From positions 310,001 through 374,000 of the forward strand of contig NZ_JBJJBQ010000002.1 of assembly GCF_045446075.1 (NCBI RefSeq): DNA of 64,000 nt, written 5' to 3'. The position numbers were made by a program, and so were the translations under genes. The notes below the pieces were generated by a model, which was not told the origin of the DNA, ran no database searches, and saw only the letters and a list, made by a program, of their open reading frames with translations. Positions 51,516 to 61,607 of this stretch are shown here, piece by piece (the first letter of the stretch is position 1; every line of letters starts with the position of its first letter). Origin of the DNA: Flavisericum labens. Its GTDB lineage: Bacteria > Bacteroidota > Bacteroidia > Flavobacteriales > Flavobacteriaceae.

Positions 51516-53480
51516 ATGATGAAGAATTTTCTTTTTGCTTTAACGGCACTCGTATTTTCGGTAAGTACATTTTCTCAAGTATTAGAACCTGTTAAATGGG
51601 AAACTTCCGTTGAAAAAATATCCGATACCGAATACTATTTAGTTTCAAAAGCTACCATTGAAAATGGGTGGCATTTATATTCGCAGGATGTTCCGGAAGA
51701 TGGACCTATTCCAACCTCATTTATTTATGATGATAGCGAAGGCAATTTTAAAATTGTCGGAAATACCGATGAAGACAAAGGGCATACTGTGAACGACCCC
51801 GTGTTTGAAATGGAAATTAAATATTTTGATGAAACGGCCACATTCAAACAAAAAATAAAGCTTAAGGGAAATATTGAAACTATTGCTGGTTTTGTGGAAT
51901 TTATGGTGTGCGATGATACTAGATGCTTACCACCAACCGAAGTAGATCTGGAATTTAATTTTCAAGGTGTTTCAACTACCAAAAATGAAGCAATCGTTGA
52001 TGTTTCCGAAGCCTCTTCAACCGTTTCTAAAACACCAGAATCTAAAAAAGGTTTATGGTCTATTTTTATCATTGCCTTTTTATCGGGTTTTGCAGCTTTG
52101 TTAACGCCTTGCGTTTTCCCGATGATTCCTATGACGGTAAGTTTCTTCACCAAACAGAGTGAAAATAAAGCCATTGGCATTAGAAATGCTATTATTTATG
52201 GGTTGTCCATCATTATTATTTATGTGTTGTTGGGCACATTGGTAAGTTTAGTTTTTGGTGCCGATGCCCTTAACGCCCTATCAACCAATGTATGGTTCAA
52301 TTTGGCTTTTTTCTTATTACTATTGGTTTTTGCTGCTTCTTTTTTAGGAGCTTTCGAAATCATGTTGCCTAATTCTTGGGCAAATAAAGTAGACCGACAA
52401 GCCGATAGAGGCGGATATATTGGTATATTCTTTATGGCCTTGGCCTTGGCTATCGTGTCCTTTTCTTGTACGGGACCTATTGTTGGTACCTTGTTGGTAG
52501 AAGCTGCATCTGGTGGCAGTCAAATTGGACCTATTGTAGGTATGTTAGGCTTTTCATTGGCCATTGCATTACCGTTTGCTTTGTTTGCAGCATTCCCGGG
52601 ATGGTTAAATTCATTGCCAAAATCTGGTGGATGGCTAAACACTGTAAAAGTGGTTTTGGGCTTTTTGGAGTTGGCTTTGGCATTTAAATTCCTTTCCAAT
52701 GCCGATTTAGTGCTGCAATTACATATTCTTGAACGCGAGGTGTTTATTGCTATTTGGATTGCTATATTTGGTGCTTTAGCGTTTTACCTTTTTGGGAAAA
52801 TACAATTACCCCACGATTCGCCATTAACTCATATTTCAGTGGGGCGTTTAAGCCTGGGGCTTTTAGTTTTATCATTTACCATTTATATGATTCCTGGACT
52901 TTGGGGTGCCCCGTTGAATTTAATCAGTGCATTTCCGCCGCCACAACATTATAGCGAGTCACCTTATGGTGTGGGTTATACCCAATTGGGTTCTGATGGT
53001 TCAGCAGGTCATGGCGACATTCCTGAAGGTGCCCATTTAATGCCTCCACACAATATTTTGGCTTTTAATGATTATTATAAAGGCTTGGCCTATGCCAAAA
53101 AAGTTGGTAAACCCATAATGCTCGATTTTACAGGGCATGCCTGTGTTAATTGCCGAAAAATGGAACAGAAGGTTTGGGTAAAACCTAAAGTTTTAGATAT
53201 TCTAAAAAACGATGTGGTTTTGATATCGTTATATGTTGATGACAAGCGTGAATTAAAGGAAGATGAAATCGTCGATTCCAAACTGAAGCCGGGAAAAAAG
53301 CTGAAATATATCGGACAAAAATGGAGTGAACTGCAAACTATAAAATATAAAACCAATTCACAGCCCTTTTATGTTTTGATGGGGCACGATGAAGAAAATT
53401 TGATTGATCCTGTAGCCTATACGCCCGATGTTGATGAGTATTACAATTGGTTAAAAGAAGGCGTTTCAAAATTTAAATAA
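51516..53480 (+). CDS. dsbD: Thiol:disulfide interchange protein DsbD
   Basis: A 654-residue protein with the three DsbD parts: periplasmic alpha domain (1-~150, FMVCDDTRCLPP), eight-helix membrane domain with the redox cysteines in LTPCVFPMIPMTVSFF and VSFSCTGPIVGTLL, and a C-terminal thioredoxin-like gamma domain with GHACVNCRKME (CVNC). It carries reducing power from cytoplasmic thioredoxin to the periplasm, for example for cytochrome c maturation. Full length for flavobacterial DsbD. Confidence 0.95.
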   Translation: MMKNFLFALTALVFSVSTFSQVLEPVKWETSVEKISDTEYYLVSKATIENGWHLYSQDVPEDGPIPTSFIYDDSEGNFKIVGNTDEDKGHTVNDPVFEMEIKYFDETATFKQKIKLKGNIETIAGFVEFMVCDDTRCLPPTEVDLEFNFQGVSTTKNEAIVDVSEASSTVSKTPESKKGLWSIFIIAFLSGFAALLTPCVFPMIPMTVSFFTKQSENKAIGIRNAIIYGLSIIIIYVLLGTLVSLVFGADALNALSTNVWFNLAFFLLLLVFAASFLGAFEIMLPNSWANKVDRQADRGGYIGIFFMALALAIVSFSCTGPIVGTLLVEAASGGSQIGPIVGMLGFSLAIALPFALFAAFPGWLNSLPKSGGWLNTVKVVLGFLELALAFKFLSNADLVLQLHILEREVFIAIWIAIFGALAFYLFGKIQLPHDSPLTHISVGRLSLGLLVLSFTIYMIPGLWGAPLNLISAFPPPQHYSESPYGVGYTQLGSDGSAGHGDIPEGAHLMPPHNILAFNDYYKGLAYAKKVGKPIMLDFTGHACVNCRKMEQKVWVKPKVLDILKNDVVLISLYVDDKRELKEDEIVDSKLKPGKKLKYIGQKWSELQTIKYKTNSQPFYVLMGHDEENLIDPVAYTPDVDEYYNWLKEGVSKFK

Positions 53481-53617
53481 AAAAGATAAACGCTGAACGT
53501 TGGTTAGCTTCTAAAGAGTAATTTTAATTTAACTAAAGATATGTTTTAAGTATTCGTTAATGGAGAATTACTATAGTTCTCCTTGAGAATCACACATAAA
53601 ATCCTTGTATTTTTTGT

Positions 53618-53989
53618 TTACTGTTTTTTGCGTTTCTTTTTACTGGATTTTGCTTGAGGATTAAAAGCTAAACACAAATCAATCCAATAAGATAGTTCAT
53701 CTTCAGAATCAAAACCATCTTCAGTAATAAAAATATAGCCCCGCATTGGGCGTCCCGTAAAATCCATGGGTAAACATTCGGGCTTTTCGAGTTCTTTTTG
53801 ATAAACCGATTCACCAATACGCGCCATCAATAAACTATCTCCTCGTTTTTTATCGATATGGATACCACAAAGCATTTTATTATCTACTTTAAAACACAAA
53901 CCGCCCATCATTTTTAATTCTGCGAACATGATTTGTTTTTCCTGTAACTGTCGCCTAATTCTATCGGCCAAGTATTCGTCATACGCCAT
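53618..53989 (-). CDS. TfoX N-terminal-domain protein
   Basis: A 123-residue protein with ELKMMGGLCFKVDNKMLCGI and the MDFTGRPMRGYIFI segment typical of the TfoX_N family, and a basic tail (SSKKKRKKQ). The family includes competence regulators of gamma-proteobacteria, but small stand-alone members have no known role. Its start overlaps the end of the acyltransferase-like gene by 11 bp, so the two are co-transcribed. Confidence 0.83.
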   Translation of the reverse strand: MAYDEYLADRIRRQLQEKQIMFAELKMMGGLCFKVDNKMLCGIHIDKKRGDSLLMARIGESVYQKELEKPECLPMDFTGRPMRGYIFITEDGFDSEDELSYWIDLCLAFNPQAKSSKKKRKKQ

Positions 53990-55082
53990 TTTTTTCAGAT
54001 TTAAATTTATGGATGATTTTCCTGATCAAATTATAGAGAAATGCGTTGGTTTTAGCGTAATGGAAAGAAATAAAACATACCATAATCATAAATAAAAGAG
54101 CACCTAAAATAGCTTCCGTGGGATTTAAAGATTTATTTAAAAATCGCTTTATTCCGTAACCAGTAAAGCTTCCGTAGAGCAAAATAAAATGGATGACATA
54201 TATGGACAAGGTTTTTTCACCGATTTTAGCGATTATCGATTGTTTTAAAAACCGTTCAAAACCATAAAACAATCCGAATAAAATAAGCACATTGCCCAAT
54301 CGCGTAAACAAATAGTTGTAGTTGGCACTTTGTTCTAGCAGTTCGAATTCCGTTAATCCGTAAAGTTTCATTAACATCCAGGAGGAGTGGTATATGAGAA
54401 AGTATCCAACCATAAAAAAAGTTGCTATGGTTATGGTCTTAAAACGTTCGCGATGTACGTGCCTAAAAAACACGGTGGAAATAAAGGCACCAAAAGCCGA
54501 ATAACCAAACCAAGGTAAAATGGTAAATACAGAACCGTTGGATTTGGTCAAGTAGTTGGCAAAAACCGTTGGAATGTTTTCAAATTTTAAATTTCTGTAG
54601 ATGGGTTCGGTGATGAAACAACAGCATCCAATTGAAAATAGAAATATCGAAAACAAATAGCTATGTTTTTTTAACAACAGGTGAAGTCCAACAAGACATA
54701 TCAATGAAAAACCGATGCATTGCAGCACATCGATGACCAAAAAATATGAATTAAAGTAACCACTAAGCCAGCCGAAAATATTAACGCGTAAACTGTATCC
54801 AATGGCGATTAAAACAAAGCCTCTCGTCAGTCCTTTCTTTATTCTGGGTTTGTCGTTTCCTTTAGCATAAGCACGCAGTAATAAATAGGTAAAAACCAGT
54901 CCAGAAATAGTAAAGAAAGTAGGGGCTGTTATACCCCGAAAATAAGACCAAATGTTATAAGCTATATCATTTTGGTCTCTAAAATTTACCGCCAACAAGG
55001 TGTCAATAAAATGTCCCTGCAGCATCATTAAAATAGCAAATGCCCTAACGGCATCGATAAAATGTAAGCGATTGGCCTGCAA
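53979..55082 (-). CDS. Multi-pass membrane acyltransferase-like protein (DUF1624/HGSNAT type)
   Basis: A 367-residue membrane protein with about ten helices. The N-terminus RLHFIDAVRAFAILMMLQGH and FRGITAPTFFTISGLVF match the heparan-alpha-glucosaminide N-acetyltransferase-like / DUF1624 family, whose first-helix His is the acetyl carrier in the human enzyme. Such proteins move acetyl groups across the membrane onto sugars. The acceptor is unknown here. It leads a two-gene operon with the TfoX_N gene. Confidence 0.8.
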   Translation of the reverse strand: MQANRLHFIDAVRAFAILMMLQGHFIDTLLAVNFRDQNDIAYNIWSYFRGITAPTFFTISGLVFTYLLLRAYAKGNDKPRIKKGLTRGFVLIAIGYSLRVNIFGWLSGYFNSYFLVIDVLQCIGFSLICLVGLHLLLKKHSYLFSIFLFSIGCCCFITEPIYRNLKFENIPTVFANYLTKSNGSVFTILPWFGYSAFGAFISTVFFRHVHRERFKTITIATFFMVGYFLIYHSSWMLMKLYGLTEFELLEQSANYNYLFTRLGNVLILFGLFYGFERFLKQSIIAKIGEKTLSIYVIHFILLYGSFTGYGIKRFLNKSLNPTEAILGALLFMIMVCFISFHYAKTNAFLYNLIRKIIHKFKSEKNGV

Positions 55083-55172
55083 TACAATTTGTCTTTAAGT
55101 AGTTAAATATACTTTTAAATAATGAAAAAAGAATATGTTTAAAGTGATATATTTATAAAATACAAATCGTTT

Positions 55173-56531
55173 ATGGAGGATTTGATTAAAAATTTTTCTG
55201 ATTTTGTTTGGGGGCTACCTTTGCTCATTTTGTTGATTGGAGGTGGGGCGTATCTTTTGGTCCTATCAAAGTTTTTACCTTTTAGATATCTAGGTCATGC
55301 CATTGAGGTACTCCGCGGTAAATATGATGACCCCGATGACCCCGGACAAATTTCACATTTCAAGGCATTAACAACGGCTTTATCTTCAACCTTAGGCATG
55401 GGGAACATCGCTGGTGTTGCCGTTGCTATTTCAATTGGAGGGCCTGGTGCTATGTTCTGGATGTGGGTTAGTGCCATTATGGGCATGTCTACCAAATTTT
55501 TTACCTGTACGTTGGCGGTAATGTATCGGGGTAAAGATAGTGTTGGCGAATTACAGGGTGGTCCTATGTATTTTATTGTTGAAGGCCTGGGTAAGTCTTG
55601 GAAACCCTTAGCCGTAATGTTTAGTGTTTTTGGAATGATTGGCGCACTACCTGTGGTAAATGTTAATCAGTTAACTCAGGCAGTAAATGATATTATTCTA
55701 ATCCCGAATGGTTTTGAAGTGGGATTAAAATCAAATCTCATATTGGCAGGTGTTTTAGTGCTGATAACATCTGTAATTATCTTAGGTGGATTAAATCGAA
55801 TAAGCAATACCGCCTCAAAATTAGTACCGTCTATGGTGTTACTGTATTTTGGTTTGGTGGTTTTTATTCTGATTTCAAATTATAATCAGGTTCCTAAATA
55901 TCTTTTAATGATTTTTACCGATGCTTTTGCAGCAGAAAATTTCAACGGTGACCCGTTTTTTGGAGGTATGATAGGGGCTTTGGTGCTTTTGGGGATTCGG
56001 CGCGGGGCATTTTCAAACGAGGCAGGTATTGGAACGGCACCCATGGCTCATGGTGCAGCCAAAACCGATGAACCGGTTCGCGAGGGATTGGTAGCTATGT
56101 TGGGGCCAGCAATCGACACTTTAGTGGTTTGTACCTTAACGGCTTTGGCTATTTTAGTGACCGGAGTATGGGAAACTACATCAGATAACGGCGTGAGTTT
56201 AACGGCGTCTGCATTTAGTCATGTCATGCCAATTTATGGAAGCTATTTGCTTATGGTATGCGTGTTCATTTTTAGTGTTTCATCGTTGTTTTCGTATTCA
56301 TACTATGGGGCAAAATGCTTGTCCTTTATTATTGGAGCCAATAAAAAGCATTACTACAATTACATTTATATTCTGAGTATCATTGTGGCTGCTGTTTCGC
56401 CATTTAGCGCGATGCTAAATTTAATAGATGGTGTCTTTGCGTTGATGGCAATTCCAACCATATTCGCAACAATTATTTTGGCTCCAAAAGTTGTTGTGGA
56501 AATAAAATCATACCTAAAACGAATGTCGTAA
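55173..56531 (+). CDS. Sodium:alanine/glycine symporter (AGCS family)
   Basis: A 452-residue symporter with ~11 helices and AGCS signatures: TALSSTLGMGNIAGVAVAIS, GGPGAMFWMWVSAIMGMSTK, ELQGGPMYFIVEGLG and GIRRGAFSNEAGIGTAPMAH. Members bring in alanine, glycine or related amino acids with Na+. Monocistronic. The 250-bp spacer to the next gene shows no feature. Confidence 0.93.
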   Translation: MEDLIKNFSDFVWGLPLLILLIGGGAYLLVLSKFLPFRYLGHAIEVLRGKYDDPDDPGQISHFKALTTALSSTLGMGNIAGVAVAISIGGPGAMFWMWVSAIMGMSTKFFTCTLAVMYRGKDSVGELQGGPMYFIVEGLGKSWKPLAVMFSVFGMIGALPVVNVNQLTQAVNDIILIPNGFEVGLKSNLILAGVLVLITSVIILGGLNRISNTASKLVPSMVLLYFGLVVFILISNYNQVPKYLLMIFTDAFAAENFNGDPFFGGMIGALVLLGIRRGAFSNEAGIGTAPMAHGAAKTDEPVREGLVAMLGPAIDTLVVCTLTALAILVTGVWETTSDNGVSLTASAFSHVMPIYGSYLLMVCVFIFSVSSLFSYSYYGAKCLSFIIGANKKHYYNYIYILSIIVAAVSPFSAMLNLIDGVFALMAIPTIFATIILAPKVVVEIKSYLKRMS

Positions 56532-56785
56532 AATTGTTTTCTTAAGGCCATAAATGAGCAATACTAATTGATTTTAACAATCTAAATGTTATATTAGCAT
56601 TTTAACACGATGTTTTTGTTGAAGTTCTTAGTTTTTCAGTCTATTTTTTATCAAAATGTTTTAAGTTTCAAACAGAACAGTCATTAGTGTTCACTTTATG
56701 ATGTATTTGTTGAAATTTAGGCGCTGAATAATTAAAATTGAGAATTCATTGATATCGAAAAAAACACTAACTAAACTAAATTAAA

Positions 56786-57040
56786 ATGGCAAAAAACAAT
56801 GCTAAAGCCTATTGGAAAGAAAACCTCAGGTATTTATTTATTCTTTTATCAATTTGGTTCCTTGTGTCTTTTGTAGCCGGAATTTTATTAAAAGATGCCT
56901 TAAATGAAATAAAATTAGGCGGCTTCAAATTAGGGTTTTGGTTCGCACAACAGGGATCAATTTATGTATTTGTAATACTAATTTTTGTTTACGTAAGATT
57001 AATGAATAAACTGGATAAAAAATACGGGTTTGATAACTAA
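56786..57040 (+). CDS. DUF4212 small subunit of a sodium:solute symporter
   Basis: An 84-residue protein with two helices and the family pattern YWKENLRYLFILLSIWFLVS, FAQQGSIYVFVILIFVYV and MNKLDKKYGF. DUF4212 proteins occur directly before an SSS-family transporter and are regarded as its small subunit; the gap to the next gene is 6 bp. Confidence 0.92.
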   Translation: MAKNNAKAYWKENLRYLFILLSIWFLVSFVAGILLKDALNEIKLGGFKLGFWFAQQGSIYVFVILIFVYVRLMNKLDKKYGFDN

Positions 57041-57046
57041 TAGATT

Positions 57047-58837
57047 ATGGATGCACAAAATTTAACTTATATATTTGTTGGAGTAACATTTGCACTTTAC
57101 ATTGGTATTGCCATTTGGTCTAGAGCAGGTTCTACAAAAGAATTTTATGTTGCAGGCGGAGGTGTTTCTCCAATTGCTAACGGTATGGCCACAGCGGCAG
57201 ATTGGATGTCGGCAGCCTCATTCATCTCTATGGCTGGTATTATTTCATTTTTAGGGTATGATGGTTCTGTTTTTCTTATGGGTTGGACAGGTGGCTATGT
57301 ATTACTAGCATTGCTTCTTGCACCTTATTTAAGAAAATTCGGGAAGTTTACGGTACCCGATTTTATAGGTGATAGGTATTATTCAAATACGGCACGAAGC
57401 GTTGCTGTTTTCTGTGCTTTAATAGTGTCGTTTACCTATATTGCTGGACAAATGCGTGGGGTTGGTGTTGTATTTTCACGTTTTCTTGAGGTAGACATCA
57501 ATACAGGCGTTATGATTGGAATGATTATCGTATTATTCTATGCTGTACTGGGAGGAATGAAAGGGATTACCTATACGCAAGTAGCACAATATTGCGTACT
57601 GATTTTTGCGTTTCTGGTTCCTGCTATTTTTATTTCCATTCAAATGACTAATAATCCTTTTCCAATGCTGGGCATGGGCGATACCTTGGCTGATGGTTCT
57701 GGAACCTACATGTTAGATAAACTTGATGGACTAAATCAAGAGCTTGGGTTTAATGCTTATACAGATGGCTCTAAGAGTATGATTGACGTATTTGCAATAA
57801 CCTTAGCTTTAATGGTGGGTACAGCTGGTTTGCCTCATGTAATAGTTAGATTTTTTACCGTAAAAAGGGTAAAGGATGCAAGGAAATCGGCTGGATACGC
57901 CTTATTGTTTATTGCCCTTTTGTACATCACGGCACCTGCCGTAGCGGCCTTTGCCAAGCTGAATTTAATGGAAACTGTTAATCAAACAGAGTACAAACAA
58001 CTACCAACATGGTTTAACACTTGGGAAGATTTAGGTTTAATCGCTTGGACAGATAAAAATCAAGATGGAAAGGTACAGTATTTAGGACCAAAGCTAGACG
58101 GTGGGCCTGCACTTTCCTCTAAATCTCCGGAATTTACAGGTGAAATAGGTCTGTCTGGTGAACGTTTGATTTCAAATGCTTCAAGTAATGCCAACGAGCT
58201 ATATGTAGATCGCGACATTATGGTGTTGGCCAACCCAGAAATAGCCAATTTACCTAATTGGGTTATTGCACTGGTTGCTGCTGGTTGTTTAGCTGCTGCT
58301 TTGTCAACTGCTGCTGGTCTATTGTTGGTGATTTCGTCTTCTGTATCGCACGACTTGATTAAAAAAATGATTAATCCTAACATTTCTGATAAAGGTGAAT
58401 TAATAGCTGCCAGACTTTCAGCTGTGGTAGCGGTAATTGTTGCTGGGTACTTCGGGATAAATCCACCAGGGTTTGTTGCGGCGGTGGTTGCTTTGGCCTT
58501 TGGTTTAGCTGCAGCTTCCTTTTTTCCAGCAATTATTTTGGGTATCTTCTATAAGAAAATGAATAAAGAAGGTGCTATTGCAGGAATGGTTGTTGGTGTA
58601 ACAACAATGCTTCTGTATATGGTGAAATTCAGATTGGGTTGGTTTGATGAGACCTTACCAGACGAAAGTGAGTGGTGGTTTGGTATTTCGCCAGAGGGCT
58701 TCGGAACGGTTGCTATGGTTTTAAATTTTGTTGTTTCTATTGTAATTATGAAATTTACACCAGACCCGCCTGAAGATGTTCAAGAGATTGTTGAAAACAT
58801 CAGAATACCAAGTGGCGCTGGTGGGGCAACACATTAA
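57047..58837 (+). CDS. Sodium:solute symporter large subunit (ActP-like)
   Basis: A 596-residue SSS transporter with ~13 helices. YVAGGGVSPIANGMATAADW, FIGDRYYSNTARSVAVFCAL and the GTAGLPHVIVRFFTVKRVKD sequence are those of the cation/acetate symporter group. A ~100-residue soluble insertion (~300-405) contains a Ca2+-loop-like DKNQDGKVQ (residues ~335-345). Upstream DUF4212 gene and downstream acs strongly suggest acetate or another short carboxylate. Confidence 0.9.
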   Translation: MDAQNLTYIFVGVTFALYIGIAIWSRAGSTKEFYVAGGGVSPIANGMATAADWMSAASFISMAGIISFLGYDGSVFLMGWTGGYVLLALLLAPYLRKFGKFTVPDFIGDRYYSNTARSVAVFCALIVSFTYIAGQMRGVGVVFSRFLEVDINTGVMIGMIIVLFYAVLGGMKGITYTQVAQYCVLIFAFLVPAIFISIQMTNNPFPMLGMGDTLADGSGTYMLDKLDGLNQELGFNAYTDGSKSMIDVFAITLALMVGTAGLPHVIVRFFTVKRVKDARKSAGYALLFIALLYITAPAVAAFAKLNLMETVNQTEYKQLPTWFNTWEDLGLIAWTDKNQDGKVQYLGPKLDGGPALSSKSPEFTGEIGLSGERLISNASSNANELYVDRDIMVLANPEIANLPNWVIALVAAGCLAAALSTAAGLLLVISSSVSHDLIKKMINPNISDKGELIAARLSAVVAVIVAGYFGINPPGFVAAVVALAFGLAAASFFPAIILGIFYKKMNKEGAIAGMVVGVTTMLLYMVKFRLGWFDETLPDESEWWFGISPEGFGTVAMVLNFVVSIVIMKFTPDPPEDVQEIVENIRIPSGAGGATH

Positions 58838-58864
58838 TTTACTAAACGAACTTCAGAAGTATGA

Positions 58865-58952
58865 CCGCGTTAGGGATTGAACGGTATGTTTGAGCTCCCG
58901 ACGTAGGAGGAGCGAGTAGTGAAAGCCCGACCCCCATTTTGGGGTAACGCCC
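58865..58952 (+). ncRNA. Structured intergenic RNA-like element before acs
   Basis: GCGTTA (58867-58872) pairs with TAACGC (58945-58950), enclosing hairpins GCTCC / GGAGC (58893-58914 region) and CCCC-ATTTT-GGGG (58931-58944), with GAAAGCCCGACCC between. From memory this layout, with GCGTTAGGGATTG and a GGTAACGCCC end, occurs many times in flavobacterial genomes and may be the Flavo-1 motif; I cannot confirm the name. It is transcribed with the symporter or acs or both. Confidence 0.5.
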
Positions 58953-59026
58953 AAAAAATTAATTTAGATCGAAAGAAAAATTATTTAATTTATTAATTTT
59001 AGTTATTAGCATAATCAAAATATCAA

Positions 59027-60934
59027 ATGAGTAATTATCACATAAAACATTTAGAGGAATATTATCAAGTTTACCGTAAGTCTATAAGAGAGCCAGAAAA
59101 TTTTTGGGAAGAAGTAGCTGAAGAGCATTTTATGTGGCGAAAGAAATGGGATAATGTTTTAACCTGGGATTTCAATAAGCCAGAAATTAAATGGTTTGAA
59201 GGCGCACAATTAAATATCACCGAAAACTGTATAGATAGACACCTAGCAACACGTGGTGATAAAACGGCCATTTTATTTGAGCCTAATAGTCCGGATGAAC
59301 CAGCAGAACACATTACTTATAACCAATTACACAAACGGGTAAACAAATTAGCCAATGTTTTAAAAGCTAAGGGAATAAAAAAAGGCGATAGGGTTTGCAT
59401 TTATTTACCTATGATTCCAGAATTGGCGATTTCTGTTTTGGCCTGTGCCAGGATTGGAGCCATACACTCTGTTGTATTTGCTGGTTTTTCTGCAACTGCT
59501 GTGGCGACCAGAATAAATGACAGTGACTGTAAAATGGTCATCACATCGGATGGGTCTTATCGCGGCGCTAAAACTATCGATTTAAAAGGTATCGTTGATG
59601 AAGCATTAGAAGTATGCCCGAGTGTAGATAAAGTTTTAGTAGCGAAACGTATCCATTCAGATGTTAAAATGAAAGAAGGCCGAGACTATTGGTTAAAACC
59701 ATTATTGGATGAGGCTTATGGCGATTGTGATCCCGAAATTATGAATGCCGAAGACCCATTGTTTATTTTGTATACTTCTGGTTCCACAGGAAAGCCTAAA
59801 GGCATGGTACACACAACGGCCGGTTATATGGTTTATACGGCTTACACCTTTAAAAATGTTTTTCAGTATCGCGAAAATGATGTGTTTTGGTGTACAGCGG
59901 ATATCGGATGGATTACCGGGCACAGCTACATTGTTTACGGACCATTAGCTAACGGAGCCACAACGGTAATGTTTGAAGGCGTGCCGAGTTATCCTGATTT
60001 TGGACGATTCTGGCAAATTATTGAAAAGCATAAAATAAACCAGTTTTATACAGCACCAACAGCTATTCGAGCATTAGCGAAACATGGTGTGGAATTGGTT
60101 GAGAAATACGATATATCGTCCTTAAAAGTATTGGGCAGTGTTGGAGAGCCTATAAATGAAGAAGCCTGGCACTGGTATAATGACGTGGTGGGTAAAAATA
60201 AAAGTCCTATTGTAGATTCGTGGTGGCAAACCGAAACAGGAGGTATCATGATTACGCCAATACCGTTTGTAACACCAACAAAACCAACTTATGCTACTTT
60301 ACCATTCATCGGAATCCAGCCGGCACTATTGGATGAAAGTGGAAACGAACTTAAGGGCAATCAAGTAGAAGGTCGTTTGTGCATTAAGTTTCCTTGGCCA
60401 TCTATAGCTCGAACTATTTGGGGCAACCATAAGCGTTATAAAGACACGTATTTTTCAGCTTTTGAAAACAAATATTTCACCGGTGATGGTGCCATGCGCG
60501 ATGAGGTAGGCTATTATAGAATTACAGGTAGGGTAGATGACGTTATAATTGTATCTGGTCATAATTTAGGAACAGCTCCTATCGAAGATGCCATTAACGA
60601 GCATCCTGCCGTTGCAGAGTCTGCTATCGTCGGATTTCCGCACGAGGTTAAGGGAAGTGCATTATATGGATACATAACACTCAAGGATACAGGAGAGTCT
60701 AGAGACCATTCTAATTTGCGTAAAGAGATTAATCAATTGATTTCAGACCGTATTGGGCCTATCGCAAAATTAGATAAAATCCAATTTACGCAAGGGCTGC
60801 CCAAAACACGTTCGGGTAAAATTATGCGTCGTATTTTGCGAAAAATTGCAAGTAGAGATACCAGTAATTTAGGAGATACAAGTACGTTATTGAATCCAGA
60901 AGTAGTTCAGGATATCATGGATAACGTTAAGTAA
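59027..60934 (+). CDS. acs: Acetyl-CoA synthetase (AMP-forming)
   Basis: A 635-residue ANL-superfamily enzyme. FWEEVAEEHFMWRKKWDNVL at the N-terminus, the P-loop YTSGSTGKPKGMVHTT near residue 250, DSWWQTETGG, and the C-terminal TRSGKIMRRILRKIA with the catalytic, often acetylated Lys. It activates acetate to acetyl-CoA via acetyl-AMP. It follows the DUF4212/SSS symporter and converges on the exonuclease/DUF294 pair, a common acetate-use layout. Confidence 0.96.
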   Translation: MSNYHIKHLEEYYQVYRKSIREPENFWEEVAEEHFMWRKKWDNVLTWDFNKPEIKWFEGAQLNITENCIDRHLATRGDKTAILFEPNSPDEPAEHITYNQLHKRVNKLANVLKAKGIKKGDRVCIYLPMIPELAISVLACARIGAIHSVVFAGFSATAVATRINDSDCKMVITSDGSYRGAKTIDLKGIVDEALEVCPSVDKVLVAKRIHSDVKMKEGRDYWLKPLLDEAYGDCDPEIMNAEDPLFILYTSGSTGKPKGMVHTTAGYMVYTAYTFKNVFQYRENDVFWCTADIGWITGHSYIVYGPLANGATTVMFEGVPSYPDFGRFWQIIEKHKINQFYTAPTAIRALAKHGVELVEKYDISSLKVLGSVGEPINEEAWHWYNDVVGKNKSPIVDSWWQTETGGIMITPIPFVTPTKPTYATLPFIGIQPALLDESGNELKGNQVEGRLCIKFPWPSIARTIWGNHKRYKDTYFSAFENKYFTGDGAMRDEVGYYRITGRVDDVIIVSGHNLGTAPIEDAINEHPAVAESAIVGFPHEVKGSALYGYITLKDTGESRDHSNLRKEINQLISDRIGPIAKLDKIQFTQGLPKTRSGKIMRRILRKIASRDTSNLGDTSTLLNPEVVQDIMDNVK

Positions 60935-60938
60935 TTTT

Positions 60939-61604
60939 CTATCTGTTCAGCAAATAACCCCAGTTTAGGTGTTTTCTTTTATCTAAACGGGATAGGATTT
61001 TTAAGAATACTAAAGCCGTGATAAGCGCATCGCCAGTGGCGGTGTGCCTATCTATAGGCTGAACATTCAATTCTTTGCAGAGATAATCTAAAGTATAGGG
61101 TCTTGTATTGTCCTTGTAAATAATGTGCAACGACTTTTTGTAAAGCACGCCCGTATCAATAAACCTATTTTTTAATTTACCAAAACCATGTCTAGCGAGC
61201 ATATTATTAATCATGCCTTTGTCAAAACTGGCATGATGGGCTATTAAAACGGCATCTTTTATGTAATCTAAAAAGACTTTTATAGCTTCCTGTTCTGATA
61301 TTTTTTCTTCGGACCCCGAACGTATAATACCATGGATTTTTACCGTTTCAGGTTTAAAAACTTCTTGTTTTAAATAAACTTCTAATGTGTCGTTAACAGA
61401 AATGGTTTTTCCAGTAAGCGCTACAGCCCCAATTGATAAAATGCGGTCTTCTTTTTTGTCGAAACCTGTGGTTTCTGTGTCAAAAGCAACGAAACGTGTA
61501 TTTCGAATCTCAGATTTCTTCTTCTTTTTAAATAGACTTAAATAATCTAGCCAAAAATCAGGTAAATCCTTTCGTCTTTTTACAAATGGCCATTTTAACT
61601 TCAT
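60939..61604 (-). CDS. DEDDh 3'-5' exonuclease (DnaQ/PolC epsilon-like)
   Basis: A 221-residue protein with exo I FVAFDTETTGFDKKEDRILS, exo II AHHASFDKGMINNML and exo III DRHTATGDALIT, giving all DEDDh metal/catalytic residues. It starts 3 bp after the DUF294-family gene on the minus strand; this gene pair next to acs or actP is conserved in many bacteria. Role unknown: not the main replicative proofreader by size and context. Confidence 0.9.
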   Translation of the reverse strand: MKLKWPFVKRRKDLPDFWLDYLSLFKKKKKSEIRNTRFVAFDTETTGFDKKEDRILSIGAVALTGKTISVNDTLEVYLKQEVFKPETVKIHGIIRSGSEEKISEQEAIKVFLDYIKDAVLIAHHASFDKGMINNMLARHGFGKLKNRFIDTGVLYKKSLHIIYKDNTRPYTLDYLCKELNVQPIDRHTATGDALITALVFLKILSRLDKRKHLNWGYLLNR

Positions 61605-61607
61605 AGG

